Of a DNA stretch of 51,909 nt, positions 8,071 through 16,022 are shown in pieces (the first letter of the stretch is position 1; every line of letters starts with the position of its first letter). A model generated the notes under the pieces. The model was given only the letters and a program-made list of their open reading frames with translations. It searched no databases and was not told the origin of the DNA. Position numbers and translations under genes: made by a program. Location of the stretch: assembly GCA_964559535.1 (NCBI GenBank), contig CAZLIC010000020.1, forward strand, positions 1-51,909, given 5' to 3'. This DNA comes from CAZLIC01 sp964559535. GTDB taxonomy: Bacteria; Pseudomonadota; Alphaproteobacteria; Rhodobacterales; Rhodobacteraceae.

Positions 8071-8502
8071 CTATACGGCACGATCGATCTTGGTGGACAG
8101 GTGGATCAGGCTTTCCGACGACTTCACCCCGGTCATCGCCCCGATCTGGTCCAGAACCTGGTCCAGCACCTGCGTATTGGCGGCCGCGATGGTCAGGATC
8201 AGGTCGAACCGGCCGGAACTGGTGTAGCACCGCTCCACCTCGGCAATCGACTTCAGCCGCGTCAGGATCGCCGCCTGCTGCCGCGGTTCGATGGTCAGCA
8301 GCACGCTGGCCCGCAGCCGCCCCTGCCGCGCCGCCTCGCCCAGCCGCAGGGTGTAGCCTGCGATGACGCCGGTTTCCTCCAGCCGCTCCAGCCGCGCCTG
8401 GATCGTCGACCGCGCCACCTTCAGCCGCCGTGCCATGGTGGCTACCGACATGCGGGCGTCGGCCGACAGAAGGCCCACGATGCCCCGATCCATCTCGTCC
8501 AT
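8071..8502 (-). CDS. Lrp/AsnC family transcriptional regulator
   Basis: About 143 aa. An N-terminal winged helix-turn-helix (MDRGIVGLLSADARMSVATMARRLKVARSTIQARLERLEETGVIAGY) is followed by an Lrp/AsnC ligand-binding (RAM) domain with a beta-alpha-beta fold. The start at ATG 8502 fits the family; an upstream in-frame start would add 13 odd residues. It is transcribed away from the PLP decarboxylase gene across about 265 bp, so it is a plausible amino-acid-responsive regulator of that gene and of itself. Confidence 0.88.
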   Translation of the reverse strand: MDEMDRGIVGLLSADARMSVATMARRLKVARSTIQARLERLEETGVIAGYTLRLGEAARQGRLRASVLLTIEPRQQAAILTRLKSIAEVERCYTSSGRFDLILTIAAANTQVLDQVLDQIGAMTGVKSSESLIHLSTKIDRAV

Positions 8503-8767
8503 GCCGCCCCCCCGCCGTTCAGGCGCCCTGTCGCGCCACACCTGACAGTTTGTAGCGCCATGCCGACGGAATGACGATCCCCTGACGCATTTCTGTAGTT
8601 TTGTTCAGTGAGATTGCGCCCCATATGCGGCATCCTGAAATCACCGGAAAAAGGGCGGCTCATACGCACCTTGCCTGGTTCCCGAAACCGCGCAAGGCGC
8701 ACCTGTCGGACGAGCAGCCGACGGGCCAAGGGCCTGCGTTCTGTTGGCACAATGAAAGGCACCGCCG
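8503..8767. promoter_or_regulatory. Divergent regulatory region between the Lrp-like and decarboxylase genes
   Basis: A 265-bp gap between two divergent starts, locally AT-richer near 8580-8650. It should hold both promoters and Lrp-type operators. I could not assign single boxes with confidence. Confidence 0.4.
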
Positions 8768-9913
8768 ATGGGACTGTCGAAAACGATCTGGGCGAACCCG
8801 ACCGAATACCTCCGCGCGCAGGCTCCGGAGAACCCCGTGCTGTTCTTTGCACCCGCCGCCCTGCAGGACATGGCGCGCCGGTTCATCGACGGCTTTCCCG
8901 GCATGGTGACCTATGCCGTCAAGTCGAACCCCGACGAATCGGTGGTCGAGAACCTGGTGGCCGCCGGATTGCGCGGCTTTGACGTGGCCTCGCCCTTCGA
9001 GATCGCCATGATCCGCCGCCTGGCCCCCGAAGCCGCGCTGCACTACAACAACCCGGTGCGGTCGCGTGCGGAAATCGCCTTTGCGGTGGAACAGGACGTG
9101 CGGTCCTACTCGGTGGACAGCGCCTCGGAACTGGCCAAGCTGATCGAGATGGTCCCGGCCGAAGGCACCGAGATCTCGGTGCGTTTCAAGGTGCCCGTGG
9201 GCGGTGCCGCCTACAACTTCGGCGCCAAGTTCGGCGCGACCGCGGAACTGGCGGCCGACCTTCTGCGCCAGGTGGCGGATGCGGGCTTCATTCCCTCGCT
9301 GACCTTCCACCCCGGCACGCAGTGCACCGACCCGATGACCTGGGACGCCTACATTCGTCAGGCGGGCTGGATCGCGTCCGAGGCGGGCGTGACCGTGGCG
9401 CGGCTGAACGTGGGCGGCGGGTTCCCCTCGCACCGGGTGTCGGCGGTGGTGCCGCAACTGGAAGAGATCTTTGCACTGATCGACCGGGTGACCGGCGAGG
9501 TGTTCGGCGACAGCCGACCGCTGCTGATCTGCGAGCCGGGCCGTGGTCTGGTGGCCGACGCCTTTACCGTGGCCACGCAGGTCAAGTCGGTGCGCGATGG
9601 CACGCATGTGTTCCTGAACGACGGCGTCTATGGCTCGTTGGCCGAACTGCCGCTGATGGGCGTGATCGACCGCATCGCGGTGGTAACGCCCGAAGGCCGC
9701 ATCCGCACCGGCGACACCGCGCCGCGCATCGTGTTCGGCCCCACCTGCGATTCGGTTGACCGTCTGCCCGGTGAACTGGCGCTGGCCGCCGACATTGCCG
9801 AGGGCGACTATGTGGTGTTCCATGGCCTTGGCGCCTACTCGACGGTCACGAACACCCGCTTCAACGGGTTCGGCGAACTGGGCCTGCAGACGGTGATGTC
9901 GCAGAAGCTGTAA
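8768..9913 (+). CDS. Type III PLP-dependent decarboxylase (ornithine/diaminopimelate decarboxylase family)
   Basis: A 381-aa fold-type III enzyme: alanine-racemase-like TIM barrel plus beta-sandwich. The PLP lysine is in YAVKSNPD (K52). SLTFHPGTQC carries the barrel His, LNVGGGFPS the glycine loop, ICEPGRGLVA the phosphate-binding Glu/Arg, and GPTCDSVDRL the C-terminal catalytic Cys contributed across the dimer. The length matches short bacterial ornithine decarboxylases better than LysA. Likely ornithine to putrescine plus CO2; lysine or another diamino acid is possible. Divergent from an Lrp/AsnC regulator. Confidence 0.88.
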   Translation: MGLSKTIWANPTEYLRAQAPENPVLFFAPAALQDMARRFIDGFPGMVTYAVKSNPDESVVENLVAAGLRGFDVASPFEIAMIRRLAPEAALHYNNPVRSRAEIAFAVEQDVRSYSVDSASELAKLIEMVPAEGTEISVRFKVPVGGAAYNFGAKFGATAELAADLLRQVADAGFIPSLTFHPGTQCTDPMTWDAYIRQAGWIASEAGVTVARLNVGGGFPSHRVSAVVPQLEEIFALIDRVTGEVFGDSRPLLICEPGRGLVADAFTVATQVKSVRDGTHVFLNDGVYGSLAELPLMGVIDRIAVVTPEGRIRTGDTAPRIVFGPTCDSVDRLPGELALAADIAEGDYVVFHGLGAYSTVTNTRFNGFGELGLQTVMSQKL

Positions 9914-9996
9914 CCCGCCCGCACTTTCCCGCGCCCCCGGCTGGACTTGTCCCGCCGGGGGCGTAGTGTTTCCGGGGCATGGCACCCGGAGGCAGC

Positions 9997-12258
9997 ATGA
10001 GTTTCGGCAAGGCGCAGGGACGGATCGAGGACGCGCGGTTCCTGACCGGGCAGGGCCGCTACACCGACGACATCGTGCCCGAGGGGGCGCTGCATGCGGC
10101 CTTCCTGCGCTCGCCGGTTGCACATGCCGATGTTACGGGGATCGACCTGTCGGCGGCGCTTGCCGTGCCCGGCGTGCGGCTGGTGCTGGACGCGGCAGCA
10201 CTGAAGGCCGCAGGGGTGCGGCTGTCGATGCGCGCGTCCACGGCGCCCAACGCCGACGGCACGCGCGGCGCCAGTCCCAAGCGGCGGGTGCTGGCGCGTC
10301 ACCGCCTGCGCTTTGTCGGCGAACCGGTGGCCATGGTGGTGGCCGACACCGCCGAGGCTGCGCAGGACGGGGTCGAGGCGATTGTGCTGGACTACGCCGA
10401 ACGCGCCGCCGTGGTGGCCATGGGGCAGGGCGAGGCGATCCACCCCGAGGCGCCGGGCAACCTGGCCTACCGCTATGAGCTGGGCGACGGTGCGGCGGTG
10501 GATGCGGCCATGGCCGCGGCTGCGCACCGCGTGAGGCTGGCCTTGCCGCAGCAGCGTGTCACCGCCATGGCGATGGAGCCGCGCGGCGCCTGGGCCGAAT
10601 GGGACGGCGCGCGGCTGCACCTGTGCACCTCGGGGCAGGGAGTGTGGGTGCAGAAGGACGAACTGGCGCGCATGCTGGGGCTGGACGCGGCCGCGGTGCG
10701 GGTAACCAACCCCGATGTGGGCGGCGGCTTTGGCATGAAGGGAATGCCCTATCCCGAATATGTGCCCATCGCGCAGGCCGCGCGGATGCTGGGCCGCCCG
10801 GTGCGCTGGGTGGCCACGCGGGGGGAATCGATCCTGTCGGACAACGCCGCGCGCGATCTGGAAGCCGAGGCGGAACTGGCCTTCGATGCCGGGCTGCGGC
10901 TGGCCGGCTATCGCTGCCGGGTGCGGGCAAACCTGGGCGCTTACAACAGCATGTTCGCGCAAATGATCCAGTCGGTGCTGTTTTCCCGCGTGCTGACCGG
11001 GGCCTATGACATTCCGGCCGCGCATCTGGCGTCGGAGGGGTTCTACACCAACACCACGCCGGTCGATGCCTACCGCGGGGCGGGGCGGCCCGAGGCTATT
11101 CTGACGCTGGAATGCGTCATGGACCATGCGGCGCGGATGCTGGGGGTGTCGCCCTTCGACCTGCGCCGCCGCAGCCTGGTGCGGCAGTTTCCCTATGCCA
11201 TGATGAACGGCGAAACCATCATGGACGGCGATTTTGCCCGCGTGCTGGACGTGCTGGAACGCCGCGCCGACATTGCCGGATTTCCGGCGCGGCAGGCGGC
11301 CAGCGCGGCGCGGGGCCTGCTGCGCGGCGGCGGGCTGGGGCAGTACATCGAATCGATCCTGGGCGATCCCAGCGAAACTGCGCGCATGGACCTCAACCCC
11401 GACGGAACGCTGTCGTTGTATGTGGGGACGCAATCGAACGGGCAGGGGCACGAGACAGTGTTCGCGCAGCTTTTGTCCGACCGAACGGGGGTTCCGGTGG
11501 ACCGCATCAGGTTCGTGCAGGGCGACAGCGACCTGATCCCCTCGGGGGGCGGCACCGGCGGGTCGCGGTCGGTGACGGTGCAGGGCACCGCCATTCTGGC
11601 CACGGTGGACGCCATGACTGCGGCGTTCGAGGCATTTCTGCTGCCCGAGCTTGGCCCGGGCACCGCTTTCGACCCTGCGCAAGGTACCTTCGGCGCACCC
11701 GGCACGAACCTGCGGCTGACCTTGGCCGAAGCAGCGGAGCGCGCCCGCGTGGCAGGGCGCAACGACCTGCTGTCGCACAGCGCCACGACGCGCGTGAAGA
11801 ACCGCAGCTTCCCCAATGGCGCGCACTGGGCCGAAGTGGAGATCGATCCGGACACCGGCGCGGTGCGGGTGGACCGGCATGTGGTTGTGGATGACTTTGG
11901 TAACCTCATGTCCCCCATGCTCGTAGAGGGACAGGTGCAGGGCGGCATTGCGCAGGGCTGGGGGCAGGTGATGGCCGAGCAGGTGGCCTACGACGCACAG
12001 GGGCAGGTGCTGTCGGGCAGCTTCATGGACTATGCCATGCCCCGCGCCACCGACATGCCGCGCCCCGACTGGCACAGCGAACCCGTGCCCACCGCCACCA
12101 ATCCGCTGGGGATGAAGGGCTGCGGCGAGGCTGGGACGGTTGGCGCGCTGCCTGCGCTGGCCAATGCCGTGGCCGATGCGCTGGCACAGCGGGGGGCCGT
12201 CTGCGCCATGCCGTTTACACCGCACCGTGTCTGGCAGGCACTGCATGGGGCTGATTGA
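9997..12258 (+). CDS. Xanthine dehydrogenase family molybdopterin-binding (large) subunit, CoxL-like
   Basis: About 753 aa. It carries the hallmark molybdenum hydroxylase motifs VGGGFGMKG, MEPRGAW, AYRGAGRPE and, near the C-terminus, MKGCGEAGTVG containing the probable catalytic Glu. The AYRGAGR loop lacks the AYRCSFR of form I CO dehydrogenase, so CO oxidation is unlikely and the substrate (an aldehyde, purine or N-heterocycle) is open. I chose ATG 9997 because GGAGG lies 5 nt upstream; ATG 9979 would add six residues. Such subunits normally need an FAD subunit and a [2Fe-2S] subunit, and neither is adjacent. The 3' end overlaps the next gene by 14 bp. Confidence 0.88.
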   Translation: MSFGKAQGRIEDARFLTGQGRYTDDIVPEGALHAAFLRSPVAHADVTGIDLSAALAVPGVRLVLDAAALKAAGVRLSMRASTAPNADGTRGASPKRRVLARHRLRFVGEPVAMVVADTAEAAQDGVEAIVLDYAERAAVVAMGQGEAIHPEAPGNLAYRYELGDGAAVDAAMAAAAHRVRLALPQQRVTAMAMEPRGAWAEWDGARLHLCTSGQGVWVQKDELARMLGLDAAAVRVTNPDVGGGFGMKGMPYPEYVPIAQAARMLGRPVRWVATRGESILSDNAARDLEAEAELAFDAGLRLAGYRCRVRANLGAYNSMFAQMIQSVLFSRVLTGAYDIPAAHLASEGFYTNTTPVDAYRGAGRPEAILTLECVMDHAARMLGVSPFDLRRRSLVRQFPYAMMNGETIMDGDFARVLDVLERRADIAGFPARQAASAARGLLRGGGLGQYIESILGDPSETARMDLNPDGTLSLYVGTQSNGQGHETVFAQLLSDRTGVPVDRIRFVQGDSDLIPSGGGTGGSRSVTVQGTAILATVDAMTAAFEAFLLPELGPGTAFDPAQGTFGAPGTNLRLTLAEAAERARVAGRNDLLSHSATTRVKNRSFPNGAHWAEVEIDPDTGAVRVDRHVVVDDFGNLMSPMLVEGQVQGGIAQGWGQVMAEQVAYDAQGQVLSGSFMDYAMPRATDMPRPDWHSEPVPTATNPLGMKGCGEAGTVGALPALANAVADALAQRGAVCAMPFTPHRVWQALHGAD

Positions 12259-13315
12259 CCGCTTCCGCAGTTTCTTCCGGCGCGAGGCCGCAGTTGCGGT
12301 TCCCGAAATGCCTGCGCCCGTTCCCGCGGGCAAGAAGCGCGGCGCGGTCGACCACATCATCATCCTGGACGGCACCATGTCGTCTCTGGAACCGGGGATG
12401 GAAACCAACGCGGGCCTGATCTTCAAGCTTTTGTCCGAGGGCGGGCCGCGGGTGCATCGCACGGTGTACTATGAGCCCGGCCTGCAATGGACGGACTGGT
12501 GGGCCACGCGCGACGTGGCGCAGGGCCGCGGCCTTTCGCGCCAGATCCGGCGGGCCTATGGCTGGCTTGCCAGCCATTACCGGCCCGGTGACCGCATCTG
12601 GCTGTTCGGCTTTTCCCGTGGGGCGTTCGGTGTGCGGTCATTGGCCGGGGTGATTGACCGGGTGGGGCTGGTGGTCCGCGAACATGCCACCGAGCGTCAT
12701 GTGCAACTGGCGTGGCGCCATTATCGCCGCGACCCCGACCGTCCGGCCTGCCGTGCCTTTGCTCGGCGGTACTGCCATGCTGCCGCGCCCGTCGAGATGC
12801 TGGGCGTGTTCGACACGGTCAAGGCGCTGGGTCTGCGGCTGCCGCTGCTGTGGATGCTGACCGAGAACCGCAACCGGTTTCACAACCACCAGCTTGGCCC
12901 CTCGATCCGCCACGGGTTTCACGCGCTGGCTCTGGACGAAACGCGCGAGGCCTATGCGCCGGTGCTGTGGGACTGCCCGGCCGAATGGGAAGGCAACATC
13001 GAGCAGATGTGGTTCCGCGGCGCGCATGGCGACATCGGGGGCCAGATCTGGCCGCGCACCGAGGCGCGGCCGCTGTCGAACATTCCGCTGGTCTGGATGC
13101 TGGACCGGGCCGAGGCCTGCGGCCTGCCGCTGCCCGAAGGCTGGCGCGCGCGGTTCCCCTGCGACCCCGCGGCACCGATGTGCGGCACCTGGCGTGGCTG
13201 GGGGGCTATGTTCCTGCTGCGCAAGAAGCGCGAGGTCGGGCGCGACCGGTCCGAGCGCATTCACCCGACCGTGCCGCGGTCGGCGCAGGACCGGCTGGCA
13301 CTGGCGCCGCGATAG
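12245..13315 (+). CDS. DUF2235 alpha/beta-hydrolase-like protein
   Basis: About 356 aa. DHIIILDGTMSS is the opening Asp-Gly motif of DUF2235. RIWLFGFSRGAFGVRSLAG carries the lipase GxSxG nucleophile elbow. GVFDTVKALG and MWFRGAHGDIGG supply the expected Asp and His. Some DUF2235 proteins are type VI-secreted phospholipases (Tle), but there are no type VI genes here and this one is short, so that role is not supported. The start lies inside the preceding gene (14-bp overlap), suggesting translational coupling. Confidence 0.8.
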   Translation: MGLIDRFRSFFRREAAVAVPEMPAPVPAGKKRGAVDHIIILDGTMSSLEPGMETNAGLIFKLLSEGGPRVHRTVYYEPGLQWTDWWATRDVAQGRGLSRQIRRAYGWLASHYRPGDRIWLFGFSRGAFGVRSLAGVIDRVGLVVREHATERHVQLAWRHYRRDPDRPACRAFARRYCHAAAPVEMLGVFDTVKALGLRLPLLWMLTENRNRFHNHQLGPSIRHGFHALALDETREAYAPVLWDCPAEWEGNIEQMWFRGAHGDIGGQIWPRTEARPLSNIPLVWMLDRAEACGLPLPEGWRARFPCDPAAPMCGTWRGWGAMFLLRKKREVGRDRSERIHPTVPRSAQDRLALAPR

Positions 13316-13357
13316 GCAGCGGCGCCAAGCACCCCGCTGGTGGCCCCCCAACCCTAT

Positions 13358-13380
13358 CCCCTCTCCACGGGGGGGAGGGG
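13358..13380. terminator. G/C-rich stem-loop after the DUF2235 gene
   Basis: CCCCTC (13358-13363) pairs with GAGGGG (13375-13380), with inner pairs TCC/GGG. There is no T-tract, so it is either a weak terminator or one of the CCCTCTCC/GGAGAGGG intergenic palindromes common in proteobacteria. Confidence 0.35.
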
Positions 13381-13473
13381 AGGCGCTTTTCCGGTGCTGG
13401 TTGCGCCAGTCCTGTCTGGACATTCCCCCGCGCGGTTGCCCTAGTCGCGGCACCCAGCACCGGACCTGCCCCC

Positions 13474-14628
13474 ATGCGCCCCGCCCTCATCGTCTTTGCC
13501 CTGTTCCTGTCGGGCCTTGGGGCCGCGGCGCAGTTCGGCAAGATGTCGGTGCTGTATGACCGGCTGGCGCAGGACTATGCCGGGCAAAGCGTTGTGGCCC
13601 TGGGTCTTGTGGTGTCGGTGGTGGGCCTGGTGGGGCTGGTGTTCGGTACCACGGCGGGGCTTCTGGTGGCACGGATCGGGCCGCGCCGGGCCATCCTGTG
13701 GGCCATGCTGGGCGGCGCGGCGGTTTCGGCCGCGCAATCCCTGCTGCCGCCGTTTCCGGTGCTGCTGGCGCTGCGCGTGGCCGAGGGGGTATCGCACCTT
13801 GCCATCGTCGTTGTCGGCCCCACGGTGATTGCCACCGTTGCCAGCGGGCCGCGACAGGGGCTGGCAATGGCGCTGTGGTCTACCTTCTTTGGCCTGACCT
13901 ATGCCCTGCTGGCGCTGGTCGGTCCGCCCCTGATGGGATGGGGAGGGCCGCAGGCGCTGCTTCTGGGACATGCCGGCTGGATGGTGGCCTGTGCGGCGGC
14001 CTTGGCGCTGTTGCTGCCGACCGACCCGCGTTCGCCCGCCGTGTCTGGGGCGCCCGGGCTGCTGGCCGAACATGCGCAGATCTACGCCAGCCCCAGGATC
14101 GCGGCGCCGGCGCTGGGATTCGTGTTCTACACCGCCCTGTTCGTCGCGCTGCTGACTCTGCTTCCGTTGTCACTTGCCGACCCTTTGCGCGCCACGGTCG
14201 CGGCCGCGATGCCGCTGGTCTCGATTGCAGCCTCGCTGACGCTGGGGGTCTGGGCGCTGCGGCGCTGGACGGCAGACCGGGTGGTGCAGGCGGGCTATGC
14301 GGTGACCGCGCTTTGTGCGCTGGGGTTCTGGGCCGTTCTTGGTCAGGCAGGGGCGATGGCCACCGCTGCGATGGGGCTGGCCGTGGGTGCGGGCCTGGTG
14401 CAGGGCGCAAGCTTCGCCTCGATCCCCGCACTGAACCCCGATCCGGCCGACCGCGCCCGCGCCGCCGGGGCGGTGGCGCAGATGGGAAACCTGGGCACCG
14501 TGACGGGCACCCCCCTGCTGGCCGCAATGGGTGCGGCCATGGGTCCGGCGGCCATTCCTGCCTTCGTGCTGCCCCTGTCGGTGGCGGGGTTCCTTGTTGT
14601 CGGCTGGCTGCGGGCGCGGCGCCGCTAG
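13474..14628 (+). CDS. Major facilitator superfamily transporter
   Basis: About 384 aa with some 12 hydrophobic helices, short loops and a basic RIGPRRAI loop between helices 2 and 3 as in MFS carriers. It starts at ATG 13474. Substrate unknown; no helpful neighbour. Its stop codon interlocks with that of the convergent downstream gene (CTAG). Confidence 0.8.
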   Translation: MRPALIVFALFLSGLGAAAQFGKMSVLYDRLAQDYAGQSVVALGLVVSVVGLVGLVFGTTAGLLVARIGPRRAILWAMLGGAAVSAAQSLLPPFPVLLALRVAEGVSHLAIVVVGPTVIATVASGPRQGLAMALWSTFFGLTYALLALVGPPLMGWGGPQALLLGHAGWMVACAAALALLLPTDPRSPAVSGAPGLLAEHAQIYASPRIAAPALGFVFYTALFVALLTLLPLSLADPLRATVAAAMPLVSIAASLTLGVWALRRWTADRVVQAGYAVTALCALGFWAVLGQAGAMATAAMGLAVGAGLVQGASFASIPALNPDPADRARAAGAVAQMGNLGTVTGTPLLAAMGAAMGPAAIPAFVLPLSVAGFLVVGWLRARRR

Positions 14629-15071
14629 GCCGGGCACTGCCCCAGCAGGGCACCCAGCGCGCCAATCATCCGGGCATCCTCTGTCTGCCCCACTTCGCGC
14701 AGGAACTGCGCCTGCAGGGCATAGGCCTCGGACTCCAGAAGCCCGACACAACCCCGCCCCGTCCGGCCGCCGCGGGCCTGCGCATGGTGCACCAGTTCGT
14801 GCAGAAGGTAGCCCTGCCCGACGGGCGTCGCCAGGTCCAGGTCGGGGGCCAGGTCGATGCGCCAGGTTTCCGGGTTGAACGCCCCGGCCTGCGACCGCAT
14901 CCCGCCCGTTGCGGGCAGGTTGCGCCCGATGTCGGGGCAGGCTGGCAGAGGCGGGTCGCCGGTCACCGCCACGATGCGCGCATCCAGCGCCATGGCCAGC
15001 GCGCAATCGTCTGCCGCCGCGGGGAACGCCGTCAGAAGCGAGATGAGACAAGAGTTTCGCAGAATCTTCAT
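14625..15071 (-). CDS. Exported HExxH-containing hypothetical protein
   Basis: A 148-aa protein with a signal peptide (KILRNSCLISLLTAFPAAA) and the zinc-protease-like motif HELVHH in LLHELVHHAQAR. Four cysteines in the mature part (DDCALAM, LPACPDI, GRGCVGL, GQCPA) suggest periplasmic disulfides. It resembles small DUF6647-type Rhodobacterales proteins (family name from memory). Proteolytic activity is not shown by sequence alone. A predicted downstream Glu metal ligand could be in LLESEAYALQAQFL. Confidence 0.65.
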   Translation of the reverse strand: MKILRNSCLISLLTAFPAAADDCALAMALDARIVAVTGDPPLPACPDIGRNLPATGGMRSQAGAFNPETWRIDLAPDLDLATPVGQGYLLHELVHHAQARGGRTGRGCVGLLESEAYALQAQFLREVGQTEDARMIGALGALLGQCPA

Positions 15072-15199
15072 GAAGCCGATACTGAAGCTTCACAAAAACA
15101 TTGCAATCACTTTCTGATTCGGTACCCAGAATTGGCCGCGGGTTCATTCGCGGGTCATGCTTGCCCAATCAGCATGCACATGCAGTGCGGCTCGGCCCT
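15072..15199. other. Short intergenic region, AT-richer
   Basis: It lies between the start of the HExxH gene and the end of the ribbon-helix-helix gene. No gene seen. It presumably holds the promoter of the HExxH gene. Confidence 0.3.
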
Positions 15200-15448
15200 T
15201 CACTGATGAACAAGCACCGTCCGCTTGCCCGAGCCATCCTTCGGCTCGATCACCACCTCGTTGCCCTTCTCGGCCTCGTTTACGAGGAATTCATAGAAGC
15301 GCAGCGCGTTGCGGAAGACCTCGGCATAGGATGCCGCCTCGGTCTTGTCCTTCAGCGCGCGCAGCCGTTCCATGGAACGCGCGGCCATGTCGAACTGAAC
15401 GCGCGTGGTTTCGCGTTCGTCTTCAGGAAGTGTCACCGGTTTTGCCAA
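15200..15448 (-). CDS. Ribbon-helix-helix-like small protein
   Basis: About 82 aa. TRVQFDMAARSMERLRALKDKTEAASYAEVFRNALRFYEFLVNEAEKG has the strand-helix-helix pattern of MetJ/Arc-type DNA-binding proteins, with a basic/acidic tail EVVIEPKDGSGKRTVL. It starts at TTG 15448 with AGGG 7 nt upstream; GTG 15436 is possible. It begins inside the end of the preceding membrane protein gene (26-bp overlap), so the two are probably co-translated. It could be an autoregulator or an orphan antitoxin; no toxin gene is visible. Confidence 0.6.
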   Translation of the reverse strand: MAKPVTLPEDERETTRVQFDMAARSMERLRALKDKTEAASYAEVFRNALRFYEFLVNEAEKGNEVVIEPKDGSGKRTVLVHQ

Positions 15449-15701
15449 AGTAGTACCCTATGATTGCGCCGAAGATCGGCCCTGTCGCCGTCCAGAAGCC
15501 CGACACAGGTCCGAAATCCCCAGCATAGAACCCGTGAGCGCCCAGCCCCGCAGCTCCTGCCGCGATACCCGCCATGACGGACACGGCGATCTGAAAGCGC
15601 CTTCGGTCGTTGTTCTCGCGCCGCCTCTCTCGAATCTCCTCGATGGCGACACTGAGCGGCCAATCCTCCCCAACAGGGGCAAGTTGGTCCTTGATTTTCA
15701 T
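15423..15701 (-). CDS. Small membrane protein
   Basis: A 92-aa protein with a charged N-terminal part (AIEEIRERRRENNDRRRF) and two helices (IAVSVMAGIAAGAAGLGAHG and GPIFGAIIGYYFG). Topology: cytoplasmic N-terminus and a helical hairpin. No family recognised. It is the first gene of a two-gene unit with the RHH-like gene. Composition is more AT-rich than the neighbours. Confidence 0.55.
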   Translation of the reverse strand: MKIKDQLAPVGEDWPLSVAIEEIRERRRENNDRRRFQIAVSVMAGIAAGAAGLGAHGFYAGDFGPVSGFWTATGPIFGAIIGYYFGKTGDTS

Positions 15702-16022
15702 ATGTTTGGCCCTTCAGGGGGCCATGGGAGACTAACGAACTCCCGCGGCCAGGTTCAGGTGGTTTGAAGTCATTCTCATCTGATCTCTCCGCATCTTCCA
15801 GGTTGTGGCTTTTCGACTTCTTTGCTCGTCTAAGTACTGATCTCGGGGCTCGCTTTCACTTGCCTGTCGTTGAGTCTTCACCGTCGGGATGTTCATCCAA
15901 TATGCATCATGATCTCATCACCCGAGATTTGCAAGTAGCAGTTCCGTTCCGACTTCGTTCACATTTTTGGGTTGGAGACTCGCAACTACTGCCTTACATC
16001 TGACCTTCAGATCTCGGGGGTT
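15702..16022. promoter_or_regulatory. AT-rich divergent region upstream of uvrA
   Basis: About 320 bp without a supported gene, distinctly lower in GC than the flanks. It contains the SOS box at 15946-15960 and must carry the uvrA promoter and the promoter of the small membrane protein gene. Confidence 0.5.
15946..15960 (+). promoter_or_regulatory. SOS box (LexA operator) of uvrA
   Basis: GTTC (15946-15949), 7 nt, GTTC (15957-15960). This is the alphaproteobacterial LexA direct repeat GTTC-N7-GTTC. It lies 62 bp before the uvrA start, so uvrA is probably DNA-damage inducible. Confidence 0.75.

Noticed and set aside
9997..12258. CO dehydrogenase large subunit
   Set aside because: The form I active-site loop AYRCSFR is absent (AYRGAGR instead), and no coxM or coxS is present.
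9835..12462. Long minus-strand frame opposite the molybdenum hydroxylase gene
   Set aside because: Same low-complexity antisense composition; the plus strand carries all family motifs.
12245..13315. Calling the DUF2235 protein a type VI phospholipase effector
   Set aside because: No VgrG, PAAR, immunity or other type VI gene is nearby, and the protein is shorter than Tle effectors.
15200..15701. Calling the small pair a toxin-antitoxin system
   Set aside because: The membrane partner matches no known toxin family, and the order and overlap alone are not enough evidence.
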